Source: Perca fluviatilis (lineage: Eukaryota > Chordata > Actinopteri > Perciformes > Percidae). From it: DNA of 64,000 nucleotides. Below the pieces are notes generated by a model. That model did not search any database. It was not told where the DNA came from and was given only the letters and a program-made list of their open reading frames with translations. Shown here piece by piece: positions 41,401 through 53,699 of the stretch. The position numbers were made by a program, and so were the translations under genes. The stretch is taken from NCBI RefSeq assembly GCF_010015445.1, contig NC_053134.1, positions 10,328,265 through 10,392,264 on the forward strand, given 5' to 3'. Position 1 is the stretch's first letter. Every line of letters begins with the position of its first letter.

Positions 41401-44400
41401 TTTTCGAAACAAATTTACGTTTTAGAAAACAAATTTACATTTTGGAAAACAAAATAACATTTTCGAAAACAAATTTACATTTTGAGAAACAAATTTACAT
41501 TTTAGAAAACAAATTAACAAGATGCAAAACACTTTTACCCGCCCCAAAAAAATTAACAAATGACAGATTCTTCACGGAAAGGGAATGTACCACATACCGG
41601 AAGTGATGAGGTGTTGTTGGTGAGCGCAGTCAATTTGTGTTGTTGTGAGTGAGTATATGGCGTGAATGAAGTTTATGGTGACTTTACGTGTGGTCGGTTT
41701 TTGGAGTTTTTATATGACGCGGACCTGACGGAAACATTGGAAAAACAGGGAACGTATAGACAGCGCGGCCGGATCGAAGCTACAGCAGGGGGCAGGCTGA
41801 GTCCGTCTGCAGCTGCAGGACCTGGAGCTCACTGCCCATTCCTGGGAGCCAAAACCGACACCACGCCGCTGGAGACCCAGGCCGTATTGCTGGGCCCGCT
41901 GGAGGGAAGGGAAGCCCGGGAGAATCAGATCCAGGACTAAACGGAGCCGGACTGTCACAGCCTGCTGAAGTTTAAATCACAGGTTTCCTAAAGGGAGTCT
42001 GGCGGGACTCGGACTGTGGACGATGAAACACGACTTAAAGTCTCGTTAAATAAATAAATACATGCAGAAATAAATGAATCATTAGTGGGGGAGTGAGCCT
42101 GGACATTTCAGTCTGTTTAAACTTCACTTTGAAGCAGAACCTCTTAGTTCAGAAGGGTGAAGTTTCCGTTTGTACTCATATCTGTGAACTGATTATAATA
42201 AATATTCTTTGTATTAACACATTAATTAGTCTCTTTGTCTTTTTGTTTAAAAAAACTAGAACATCGCATGAGATTTTGACGATTTATAGTGATTTTATTT
42301 CCGTTAGACCTTTGCCTACATTGACGCGTGATGCATTAAGGGCGGCCGCCCATAGACAGTATATAAGGGAGTGCCTCCCCTGTTCCAAGATGGCGGCTCT
42401 ATTGGCGCATTCGATCCATAACTGCCGTAGTCAAGGCGACATGTATACAAAACCTCATCACTTCCGGTATGTGGTACATTCCCTTTCCGTGAAGAATCTG
42501 TCATTTGAAATTTGTTTCGGGACTGGTAAAAGTGTTTTGCATCTTGTTAATTTGTTTTCGAAAATGTAAATTTGTTTTCTAAAATATTATTTTGTTTTCC
42601 AAATTTGTTATTTTGTAAAATAAATTTGTTTCGAAAATGTTATTTTGTTTTCCAAAATGTAAATTTGTTTTCTAAAATGTTATTTTGTTTTCCAAAATGT
42701 AAATTTGTTTTCTAAAATGTTATTTTGTTTTCCAAAATGTAAATTTGTTTTCCAAAATGTAAATTTGTTTTCTAAAATGTAAATTTGTTTTCTAAAATGT
42801 AAATTTGTTTTCCAAAATGTAAATTTGTTTTCTAAAATGTTATTTTGTTTTCCAAAATGTAAATTTGTTTTCTAAAATGTTATTTTGTTTTCCAAAATGT
42901 AAATTTGTTTTCCAAAATGTAAATTTGTTTTCCAAAATGTAAAAGTGTTTCATTCTTTGTAATGTTGCATTGCACTTCCCGGCCACCGTAAATTACAGTA
43001 GTCCAGCCTGGAAGTAACAAATGCATGGACTAGTTTTTCAGCATCGTTTTGAGACAGGATTTTGGCATTGTTATGAAGGTGAAAAAATGCTGTTCTTGAG
43101 GTTTGTTTTAAGTGGGCGTTAAAGGATATATCCTGATATGTTGGTGCATAACACCAACATGTTCCTATTTACATGTTGTGTTTGTAGAGTCACAGCGTGT
43201 ACAAAAAACAATGTAACATGAGACACTGCCATCTTCTAACCATATACAAACTGAGCTATATTCTCAGAAGGTGAAGCTCTGCTACTTTTGCTACTTGGGT
43301 GGAGTGATTTGCTTTGCAGCAAGCCTTTCTGAGAATATATGGTGCGTTCTTTTTGTCCACCGAAGTCGATCTACGAGTCGTTTTCCGGAGTTACGACCCG
43401 GAAGTTGCAAAAAGAACGCCCCCGAGGTTGTATTTACGACTCGTCAAGTCGTCTGAACTAAGAGGACCCCGAGCTCACTTTCAAAGATGGCTACGTCGTG
43501 CATCACACGTAGTATACATTGTGGTTTTCTAAAATTTTAAGCACTTTTGTCTTTGTTGTAACCAAATGAAGAAGTCGTACACATAGCGCTGTATACTGCT
43601 ACCTATAGGCATGTCGCTACACTCTTATTATGAATTAAATACCGCCTGATTAGTTATTTTGTAGCTTGTGCAGCTGAAATTGGCTAGAGACGCTCGGTTG
43701 CTATATGACAACAATGGCTTTAAGCAGAGTCTTGAGCAGAAAGCAGAGCAGTAGCCTAACGTTAATGTTAATCAAAACGTAATTTTCATGTATCAAACTG
43801 TGAAATATATTTGTGTAATATGTCAATAACTGGGTGAATAAAATCCTAAATGTTACTAAAAATGTTACAAAAATCCATCTTTTCTCCGACTCGTACTATT
43901 GTGTGACAAAAAGAATGCAACAACCCGCGGTTATTCGTTTTTCGACCCGGATGTGACGTCACGCTCGAGCTACTAGTCGCGATTACAAGACAAAAAGAAC
44001 GCACCATTAGTTCCCGGTTTGTTTACACGCACGGAGATGAGAAGGGTATGTATGGACTTATCTAACTCTGGGGGTTACGGTGAATAAGCTAAAGTCCCAA
44101 TAAGTCGGTGTGTTCCTTTAAATGTCTAGGAGTTAGCGTTATGTGGAGGTCATATAATTGCAATGAATGTTTTGCTCAGACAGAAAATCATTAATTTACA
44201 ATAAGAATACGTTACAGATGCATCGTCTCATTTCAAGTCTTGCATATGGCAACTTAGCCTACTTTGGATGTATCATAAGCTAAACCGGGTAACACTGTCA
44301 CTGTGTCTCGAGCCAAAGCATTAAGAGATTGTTGTAGCAACAAACGTAATAATAACTTAGATCAATGTAGCGCATTTCATGAAACCCAAGGACGCTTTAC

Positions 44401-47400
44401 ACAAGTACAGGGGGACAAGGGAAAAGACAATAGTACGGCAACACAAAAACAGACTAAAAGAAATAAAACGTCCGCTCTAAATGAAAGGGGGACGTCATTT
44501 AATGTCTACTACTGACGTACAACCACATCGCAAGTTATTTTATGAATGAAATTGACATATATCATACCTGAGTGTGACTCGGATATCGCCAGTTGTCTTT
44601 CACTTTCCCCTTTTAGCTTTTAGTTGTTATTTTAGTTTTCTTGTTTTCTGTGATGGTCCTGCCACAGTATCAGCCATAACTACAGCAGATAACTTCTAAA
44701 ATAATATTATAATAATAATAATAATGATAATAATAATAATAATAATAATACAATTAGGCCTATGTAAAGAAATCCCCTGCTACCTTTTACCTGCATACTC
44801 ACTAACACAGGCTTTTCTGGTGTTATGCTGTCGTTATACCGACCGTAAATCATTTTCTGACTTTGCGGGAAAAATCGGACCTGGGCGGAGGCATTACACA
44901 CTTTCAGAAACATTTAAAGGGGTGATAGAATGATTTAATAGGGTATGTAACATTGGTTGGGCTGAAAATGGCCCAGGTGCTATTTTTTTTGGCCCTTATG
45001 CATCCCTGTGTAATGGCACTATTTGGAACGACAGCTTTTCTTCCAAATATGGTATGCTCATGAATATTTAAATGAGGTACGCGCTGATTGGTTGAGCGAA
45101 TCCCCATACACACACATTAGAGACGCGACAGCAGGTCTCATATTTCTCACACACACACTCACTCACTCACTCACTCACTCACTCACTCACTCACTCACTC
45201 ACTGCTGCCCTGCGCACAACACACACACACACACACACACACACCGCTGCACAGCTCACACACACAAACACAGGCACACTGGCTGTTACATGCCCAGACA
45301 TGCCCAGGCGAGAGCCGCAGCGGCTAAAACAGCTGAGACAAAATAAAAACGTTTCGATACTTTCATTATAATATTCTAAAGTTACTCTTGCGACATAAAA
45401 AAACCTCCTCCAAAGAATAACAACTCACCCCGTAGCTAGTAAGCGCGGGGAGAGGAGAGTGAGAACCCCTGTAAGCCTGTCCTGTGCCAGTGCCTCTGCA
45501 GCGCTGCGTTAGATCCACAACTCCCTCTCGTCCGATATACTCATTCTAAACTCGTTTTCTGGACCAGTAGGCTATTCCATTGTACAGTCTGCAACACTGC
45601 ATTTACGACCGTGGTTCATTTTCAATATACTTACACAAGCTCCAAACTTCTTTTCTAAAGTACACTGCGCAGCTCGTGTGGGAGATCCTGACAGAGCTCC
45701 AGCTCAGTGGGTCTGTGAAGGGGGAGAGGCCGACAGGGAAGGCAGCAAACCCGGCCAGCAGCCGCTGCCTGTCCCGGCAGATTGTGGAGCTTGTAAAGTC
45801 CAACATTGTCTTACCAAATTTGCAATTAGCCATCGATTTTTGTAAAACGGCCCATATTTGAGCTTTACATAGTTGATTTCTCGCATAAAAAAGTTTCAGA
45901 GGTGAATTTTGTAATGGAATAGCAGAGATCTGCGCGACCTAGATTCAGAAGACTACCTGATCTCAGGTCAGTTGTGTAGCCTATGTAAATGTTGGGGCAT
46001 GACTGTTCTCTTAATACATCCATGGGCGTGACAAAGGTACAGGTCTTGGGATGCTTATGTAAGCTTCCAGCTTTGTTGAGATTCGCCTGTTTTCAGCGGC
46101 AGTTTCAAAATATGAGATTTTCATAGTAAAGGGGTGTCAATGGGATTTTGAGCTTCTATGTATGTCCTATTTACCCACCGAACTGTCGTTATTCAACTAT
46201 GACGAGGTAAAATCGGTTTTGCATTCTATCACCCCTTTAAAGGTTACATATAGTCACTTTAAGGTTGCTTATCTTTGATTCTCAGGGGGCTGACAACGAA
46301 ACATTTACTGTTTCTCTGAAAACCTTTTACATGATTTTTCTTTAAAAAAGTTACAAAAATGGTGACAAATGGCCTAGATTCTTCGAACTTTGCTGTTTTT
46401 GTCCCTGACATGTGGCTGTGTTATTGTGCACAGGTGGTGCGCATGTTGGTGAGCGCTCACCCCAACCTGATGACCAGCCACACTCGCCGCCACACTCCGC
46501 TTCACCTGGCTGCACGCAACGGACACCACAGCGCCGTCAAGACCCTTCTCGAGGCCGGCATGGACGTCAACTGTGTGGTAAGAAAAAATTAATAGCTTTT
46601 AGCTAGCTTAGCTGTTATTGTCCTATATCAGCATCCAAGGGTTGAACAGATTTCTGGCACAGATTATAATAACCTTACAAACAAAAATTATAATTAACAA
46701 GAACATTGCTTTTTCATTTTCAGTTTCTGGCTGAGGCCAAACCATGTTCCTTTTGACAAAATTGGATTTGAAAAACTCTTAGTAATATCGGTTTAAAACC
46801 GGTGTACTTGAGCAGGAAGTAATTCTCAGGGAAACTTTTCACATATGATTTGTGGATTACTTTTAGACATTACTTCTGATATATGATTTTGGAAATACCA
46901 TTGTTTAGGTTGTACTGCGAAAATGTTGTCCGCACAATTTCCAGGAATAATTCATAATACTGTATTTTGGGGTGAAACGTTTCTTTAGAACTATTTACAC
47001 ATTTACTGAACAGATACAGGACAAGTTAAAAAGGTTAGGTCAGTAGGTCAGTAAACAATTGCGTTATAGAGTACGCTTCACTTTCACATTTTATTATTTA
47101 TCTGATGCTAATGCAGGTCTTTGTCCTTTTGTCTGAGTAAATCTTTCAGAATCTGTGTGACTTTGAATCTCCTTCCTCTCATCTCTGCTGTATGTGAATA
47201 TTTTAGAAGCTGCTGTCTTGTGTTTTTAATGAAAGAGAGTATGGCTTTGTTTTTTTGTGTATATAATCCGCCAAAGGCATAAATACTTGGCAGATACTCC
47301 ATTTGAAAGTGTGTGTGTCTCAGAGAGCATGGTATATGCTGTGCATGCCTCCCAAGGTGTGGTGGTAGAGAGGAATGAATAATTGACTGGGAGAAAAGAT

Positions 47401-50400
47401 TAACAAAGCAGGAGGAAGAAAAGGAGCAGGAAAAGGACAGGGTGTTCCTGAGAGGTCCTGAGAGTTCACAGTCGCCTCTCTCTCCTCCTTACATTACATT
47501 ACGCTACATCTTCAACAAGTCAAGGAAATGCAGAGTCACTTACAGGCAATGGCGCTTCATCAATGCACACTTTCTGTCATGCTGTTTGGAGTGGTCTTTT
47601 TCTCGTTCATTTGCATTTTATCTTATTGTGTATTCAGAGTTCTCTGGATGATTCAAACACAGCTTTCTCCTGGCCCTTTCTGGGCCATTTGTTTTTGTGA
47701 GCCCTTGTCAAATACAGCAACGCTTTGCTGCCTTCTACACTGTTTTTCCTTCTCTGGGCGACTATTTGCTCTGACAAACTGAACTATTTGACTTTGCTCA
47801 CTAAGTGTTGAAAAACAGCCCTATGCCGGTCTCTTAAGATGGAGTCTTTTCTGATCATGTGATCAGAATTACTGCATTGTTGACATTACAAGACATTTAT
47901 TTTGTCCCAGACTGTTGTTGATACAGGTGTGCACAAACAACACCACTGATCCGAGACAAGGTGTACTGACAAGATTATTCTACATGGACAAATCTGCATC
48001 TGGTGGGAATGATGTTAATACTTAATGATCTCATCCGATACTGTCAACTTCCGTCTCACTCTGGCCTCTAACCCCTAGATTCCACCAGGTGTGTCTGCCA
48101 AGCGTTCCAGTGGCGCCATGGCCGCAATCGCGGCCACTCAAGACGATGTTAGTGATTCCGCTTTTATATATAGACCTTAGTGGTCCCCTAATACTGTGTC
48201 TGAAGTCTCTTTCCCGAAATTCAGCCTTGGTGCAGAATTACAGCCACTTAGTATGTGCCATTTCTGTCTGTAGCTGTTGAGGATTAGAATAGGGGTGGCA
48301 AGGTGGAGGGTGGGGGTGTGGCCTTGACCAACTGCCACTTTGTTTTTTTTATCTGATCTTTCATGATGTCTCTTTCTCATTTTTTTTTTTTTTATGCAAT
48401 GAGACATTACGGCGAAAAAAAAATAAGCATGTGAATTTCTGAATAAACACTCTAGTCTTCTCCCGATCGTATATTACATTACTACACTATTTTAACAACT
48501 AAAACACAGCCCCACATTTTTTATCCATGTTGTGCATAGCTGGACTAAATTAAAATCTGACACAAACATATTGCAACTGCAGTATGGACGTGTGTGTATG
48601 TTTATTTTATGTTTTGAAAGACGGAAACAACTTGACCTGTGTAATATGGGAGTCATTCTTGTGCTCTCACAGCAAAGAGACACATGACTCAGCGGCATTG
48701 TGCCCATCTTCTCTGCCTTCTGTTCTTGTTGCTCTCTGTGTTTGTGTGTGTGTGTCTGTCTGTCTGTCTGTGATAGTACAGGTCAGTAATTGGAGTCAAG
48801 CCGTATAGGTCTGTTTGGGTGTGAATGAATAATTTATGGAAGAAGCACAGCTAATCTCTCTCATTTCACTCTGTGTCTTGCTATGTCTCTCTTTCCTTTT
48901 CTGAATGTTTCCATAATAATGAGGGGAACTCCCTATGGATGGAGGAACCTGCTGCTGGCTTGGCAGGTAGCCAACAACATAGCAAAAGTTTAGTATAAAT
49001 ACACACTCTCACACATACACACATAAACACAATAGCATTTTCTAAGTGGACTTGAGCATTTACATTCATCCCAACATCAACAGCGACGGCTACATTTCTG
49101 CCCGCAGCCCCGAAACAGAAAATCATGTGCCTTTCAATTCCTGGAAACTCTTAGAGAGTGAGAATTGCCAGCCTTGTTTCCTGGTGACATCACTGCATAT
49201 TCGCCATGGGAAACGGGACGGGAAGTTGTATAGAGATGACCGTAGAGGGGGAGAGGTTAGGAGGGCAAGTGGTGTATGTGAGGAAAAAGGGGCTGGATCA
49301 TTTCCTGCACTCGAACCTCCTCTCACTTGCATGTGGGCAAAAGATTGGCTCCTCGGGCTAAAATTCCACAGTTTGATGCAGTCAATGAAGCTGTGACCAC
49401 TCATCTGTTTACAATTGAGGATTTACACCTACAATATTCTCCCCCTATGAGAACTGGATGATTGACATGTGACCTTATTGAGGACATAGGGGTGTACAGC
49501 GGATGACTCTTTTTGTTGCAAAGGAAACAAAACGGCTACAGTAAGTTTAGTATTCCCTGCACAGGACGAGTGCTGCGTATCGCTAGACCTGGCTGTCGTC
49601 CAGATAATTTGTCTTCATTAAGGCTGGGAGTTTGGTTGGGTCCAGGTTTTCATCTGTGTTGTCAAGAAGCCAACCGTGAAGGATGCGACGGATTCAGCAG
49701 TTCATGGTATCATGGCTGCATGTACGCATGAGTGTGCGGTTCAAGTCTTGAGTGTCCCTGGTGGGTATTATAGCTTCAAGCTTCAAGCAAGGTATACAGG
49801 GCAGTGTGTTCAGTATGTTATTGAGAGATATAGAATGAGGCATGATGTCCCACAAAGCTGCATGAGAAGCAGAAGTGTTGAAGTTATACTGGTAGCAAGC
49901 TGGCAAGCATAACATTTGGGATCGTTTATGTCCCTTTTGATCTGTATTTCAAAGGTCATGACCTTTTTGACCTTGAAAGCACAGGCAATCATATGTTGTA
50001 TCACAATTGACTAAATTGCCCACCTTAATGTACCCCTTTCATACGTTTTCCCCTTGACCCGGGTCGATCCGCTTTAAGCATGAGACACACCAAGCCGATA
50101 ATCGTCCGTCGGACAGTCTGGCGAGGTCAGTGACTCGAGTCTGTTCGGTGTGTTCCGTGCCGTCGTCCGTCCGAGGGGGAGCGTGACTAGAGTCTCTCAA
50201 AATCTGACGAAAATCTTTTAACCTGACCTTTGTCGATCTGAAATGAAGACAGATTCAACAACAGCATGGCCTATTTCTCACTTAAAATGTTTTCAGAAAC
50301 ATGTTTCGGTGAACTATTTTAGTACAATATGAGATCGTATTCTGAACAAGCCGCTATGACAGTCTGGCTTTGAATATCCGGAGAAACCAGATCTACGTGA

Positions 50401-52129
50401 TGCGTTCGTCCAATCAGCTGCCGGTTTTCATGTTTGGGCGACAATACAGATTAGTGCCGCCTGCTGTTGTGGAAACGTATTACTCGTTATCTCGTTGCTT
50501 TGGTGTGTTCCGAGGCACTTTTTTGACCAACTTGGGGAGACTGATCAGTCCAACTGCCTTTTCTGCCGACGGTCGGCCGTCTGGTCAGTGTGTCTGCAGC
50601 TTTAGCCGCATCTTGCCGTGATGACATGCGTTTCTCCAGGCTGCTGCGGTCACAGCCAAGGAAATGACTCAAGAAAGTGTTATGTACAAGCGACGAGAGT
50701 AGGGTTGGGTACCGTTCACCTTCTAACCGATACCTTACCTGAAATTCGGTGCCGGTACCCAACGGTACCTGTTTTCGGTATTTTACTCTCTGTGTAATAT
50801 CAAAAACATTTCTTTCAGTAAAAAAAGTCCAAACCTCTCAATTTCAACATTTTATTTATTTATTTAGAAATTTTACACACTAGACAAAATAAATCCCCTC
50901 CCAAACCCATCCCTACAACCTTTTAATTAAAGCCATTATTAATTTCTTACACTGAACTGTAACTATTATTTTTGTATTTGTATCTTATTCTATTTTAGCC
51001 TGTTTTTATTTTCTCTCTCTTTCATGACTGGTGTAATTGTTTTTAATTGCTCTTTAATGTTTTATTTAAAGCACTTTGAATTGCCTTTTTGCTAAAATGT
51101 GCTATAGAAATAAAGTTGCCTTGCCCTGCAGCCTGTCAGTCCGTCACCAGGGCATAGAAAACGCTGTTGTGCCTGTCTCACAGGAAGTTTAACATTAACC
51201 GCGCCGCGACTGCTTTTGGCTCACCATTATATTACAGCGAACACTGCGTTGAGTTTTGAAAAGTGTAACCAAACTGGCGACCTCACCAAGTGCTCCATGC
51301 TGAACTCTGTTTACACCGGCACCAAGGAGAAATGCGTTGCTCTGATGTCGGCGGCTAGTAACCCTCCACACGCCAAGTTGAGGCAGCGTTTACTGGGCCA
51401 CCACATTGTAATGGAATGGTCGAGTTGTCCCATCGCTGCTGCTTGTGGTGCTGTTGAATTGTATAGTATTATACTTTGATTATAATTATTTAAATGAGGG
51501 TGGACTTGCTAACCTCTACTACCAGTTTCATTTTTCCTGTGAAAAAATATTATGACATCAAGATAATTTAAAATATGTCAGTCATGTAAAAATGTTTGTT
51601 CTAATTCCTCCCACGCAGGCTGATTATAAACATCTGTTCTTTTTTTTTCTTACTGTGACTCCTGAGTGTTGCTCTGATAAAAGTGGGTTGTCAGAGTAAT
51701 CGTCTCTCTCATCACTGCTGATCCAAGATGGGCTACTTACCAGGGCCCTCCCCTCGGTAGTTTCCATGTATTGCATCATATCTGTGATATCCTCATCAGA
51801 AACACTGAAAGGCTATACGGGCCGGCGTATGGTGAGGGAAATTGGGACTTTTCCACGCAGGCTCTCGCTGTATGTGTAATGGTTTGAAATCGGTGTAGCC
51901 TCACGCCGTTTGCAGGCGAGGGAATGTGAATGTGTTTTTAATCTTGCTGAATCTCTTTCGTTTAACTGCCAGAGAGAAAGAGACTCTTCAATCCAGGTAT
52001 TGTTTTCATGCCCCCTTTTAATCCTTTAGCTTTTCTTTTTTTGTTTTATGCCTGCCGTGCCTCCCAATCCACTTCTCTTTTTGATGTCTATTTTTGTCTC
52101 AGTGTTCAATTGTTAAAGTGATGATATAT

Positions 52130-52163
<34 letters not shown>

Positions 52164-53659
52164 TGTCTCTCTCTTAGACCGAGAATGGCAGTGCCCTCCA
52201 CGAAGCAGCTCTCTTTGGGAAAATGGATGTAGTTCGCCTTCTGCTCGACTCAGGTGGGTCTATAAATATATCCAGGAAAAACAAAAACCTTTCCCTTGCT
52301 TTTCCTTTATTTTAACCAGGGGCTAAATGATCCAAATGTTTTACCTCCTTGCTGTGTTGAATTTGCCCTCAGGTGAACTCAAAGCATCTGTCTCACTGTT
52401 TATAAAATCCTGGACTTTCGGCTGTATTATGGTTTTGGCCATTTTCGTTCGACTTGATAACGGGGTTGAAGGTCATGGTGATAAGTAGAGACCAAAATGA
52501 CATCTTGTACGTTTACACTACTTGTATTCAGAGCTGAATAAATCTCAACACTGTCGTCCTTTGGTCCCGCTGCGACCCTCCACCAACTTTCCTTTAGCAC
52601 TTCCTGGTTTCCGCAGGACTTCCTGTGGGTGGCCATGTTCTTTTGGCCTCGATTTTATTAACATCCTGGATCAACACTGGGCTGTGCTGGCCTCATTCAC
52701 TGAACTTAATCCCTTCAAACGTTCTGTGCATGTGTGTGGGGTGGGAGGTAGTGGGGTAGTTGTAGGGGTATAGGATGGGCAGCCAGCCTTTTGTCAATCA
52801 GGAACTATGCAGTGGAACAGCTGAGGATGCTGAAATGTACAGTCAGTGTTATGGTTTGAATTTACTGATGAGAAATGGCACTCTTTAATGATATACTTTT
52901 TTTTTTATCATTCATTCATATTCATCAAAGTTCTTTATTCATTCAATTTATTCTGTTTTTGAATTTACAATAAATGTACAAAACACAAGAAAAAGTATAT
53001 GCAAAAATTCCATGAAATGAAAAAAAATATGAAATGAAAAGCAATAGAAAAGCAGTACAATGTGAAATAAGTAAGGAGGAAAGCGAGAAAACTGGCACAT
53101 TTGCATCAGGTCCGCACTGCACTTGACTGGAATGACATTTATTTTTCATGTTGAATTGGATCCATGAGCACAGGAAGGGATTCAAAAGTACAATAGTCGG
53201 GTAAATGAGTATTTGTAGTGGAAGAAAGACTTTGTGGTTTGCAGGCTTGAGTTTGTGTGCGTTTGTTTTTTGTACATTATGTATGTGTCATTGTCTGTGA
53301 TTTAAGTCTATGATAACAGCTTGCATGAGTGTGTGCTCCTTTGTCCAGGACAAACTCTGGTCTGAAACTCAATGAAAAGTGTTTTTTCTGTTTGTGAAGA
53401 GACCTCATGAATTAATAAAATCCCACATCCATCCTCTGCAACTCATTCATCTTTTGCTGACTGGAGTTTTGTGACTGCGTGGGTGTGTCAGCAGATCTTG
53501 GGTCTTTGTCTGTGTGTGTATATGTGTGTAGTACTGTATGTAAGTGTACTTTGTGTCAGAAGTTCAGTGTCTTTGAGCAAGTATGAGTGGGTTTATCTTG
53601 TTTGACAAAGTCATGGTTATTTGACCTTTGCCCTACTGTTCATATGTATCAATGCTTAC

Positions 53660-53699
<40 letters not shown>

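Larger units (their letters stand above)
38455..46433. other. Intron between exons c and d (8 kb, mostly transposable elements)
   Basis: 38455-39590 is AT-rich with nothing assigned. 39598-39795 resembles a block in the next intron. 40383-43160 is an old LINE split by a 1.9 kb DNA transposon. 43340-44005 and 44914-46240 are two more inverted-repeat elements. 44010-44910 holds an AAT array but no recognisable gene. Confidence 0.65.
46578..52177. other. Intron between exons d and e
   Basis: 46600-48080 shows nothing gene-like. A common fish interspersed repeat lies near 48165-48420. 48776-49020 resembles a block in the previous intron. A MITE with degenerate ends occupies about 50079-50597, followed by a TAGGGTTGGGTACCG hAT-like end near 50702. 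50800-52130 holds one GC-richer open stretch (51216-51479) of unknown origin, and a CA array just before exon e. Confidence 0.6.

Noticed and set aside
41160..41515. Regular 20-bp repeats suggesting a CRISPR-like array
   Set aside because: Units are head-to-tail without unique spacers, and the same units occur inverted at the other end of one eukaryotic transposon.
45580..45861. 93-codon frame inside the 1.3 kb TTAA element
   Set aside because: It could be a captured exon or decayed transposase, but no motif supports either; listed only as part of the element.
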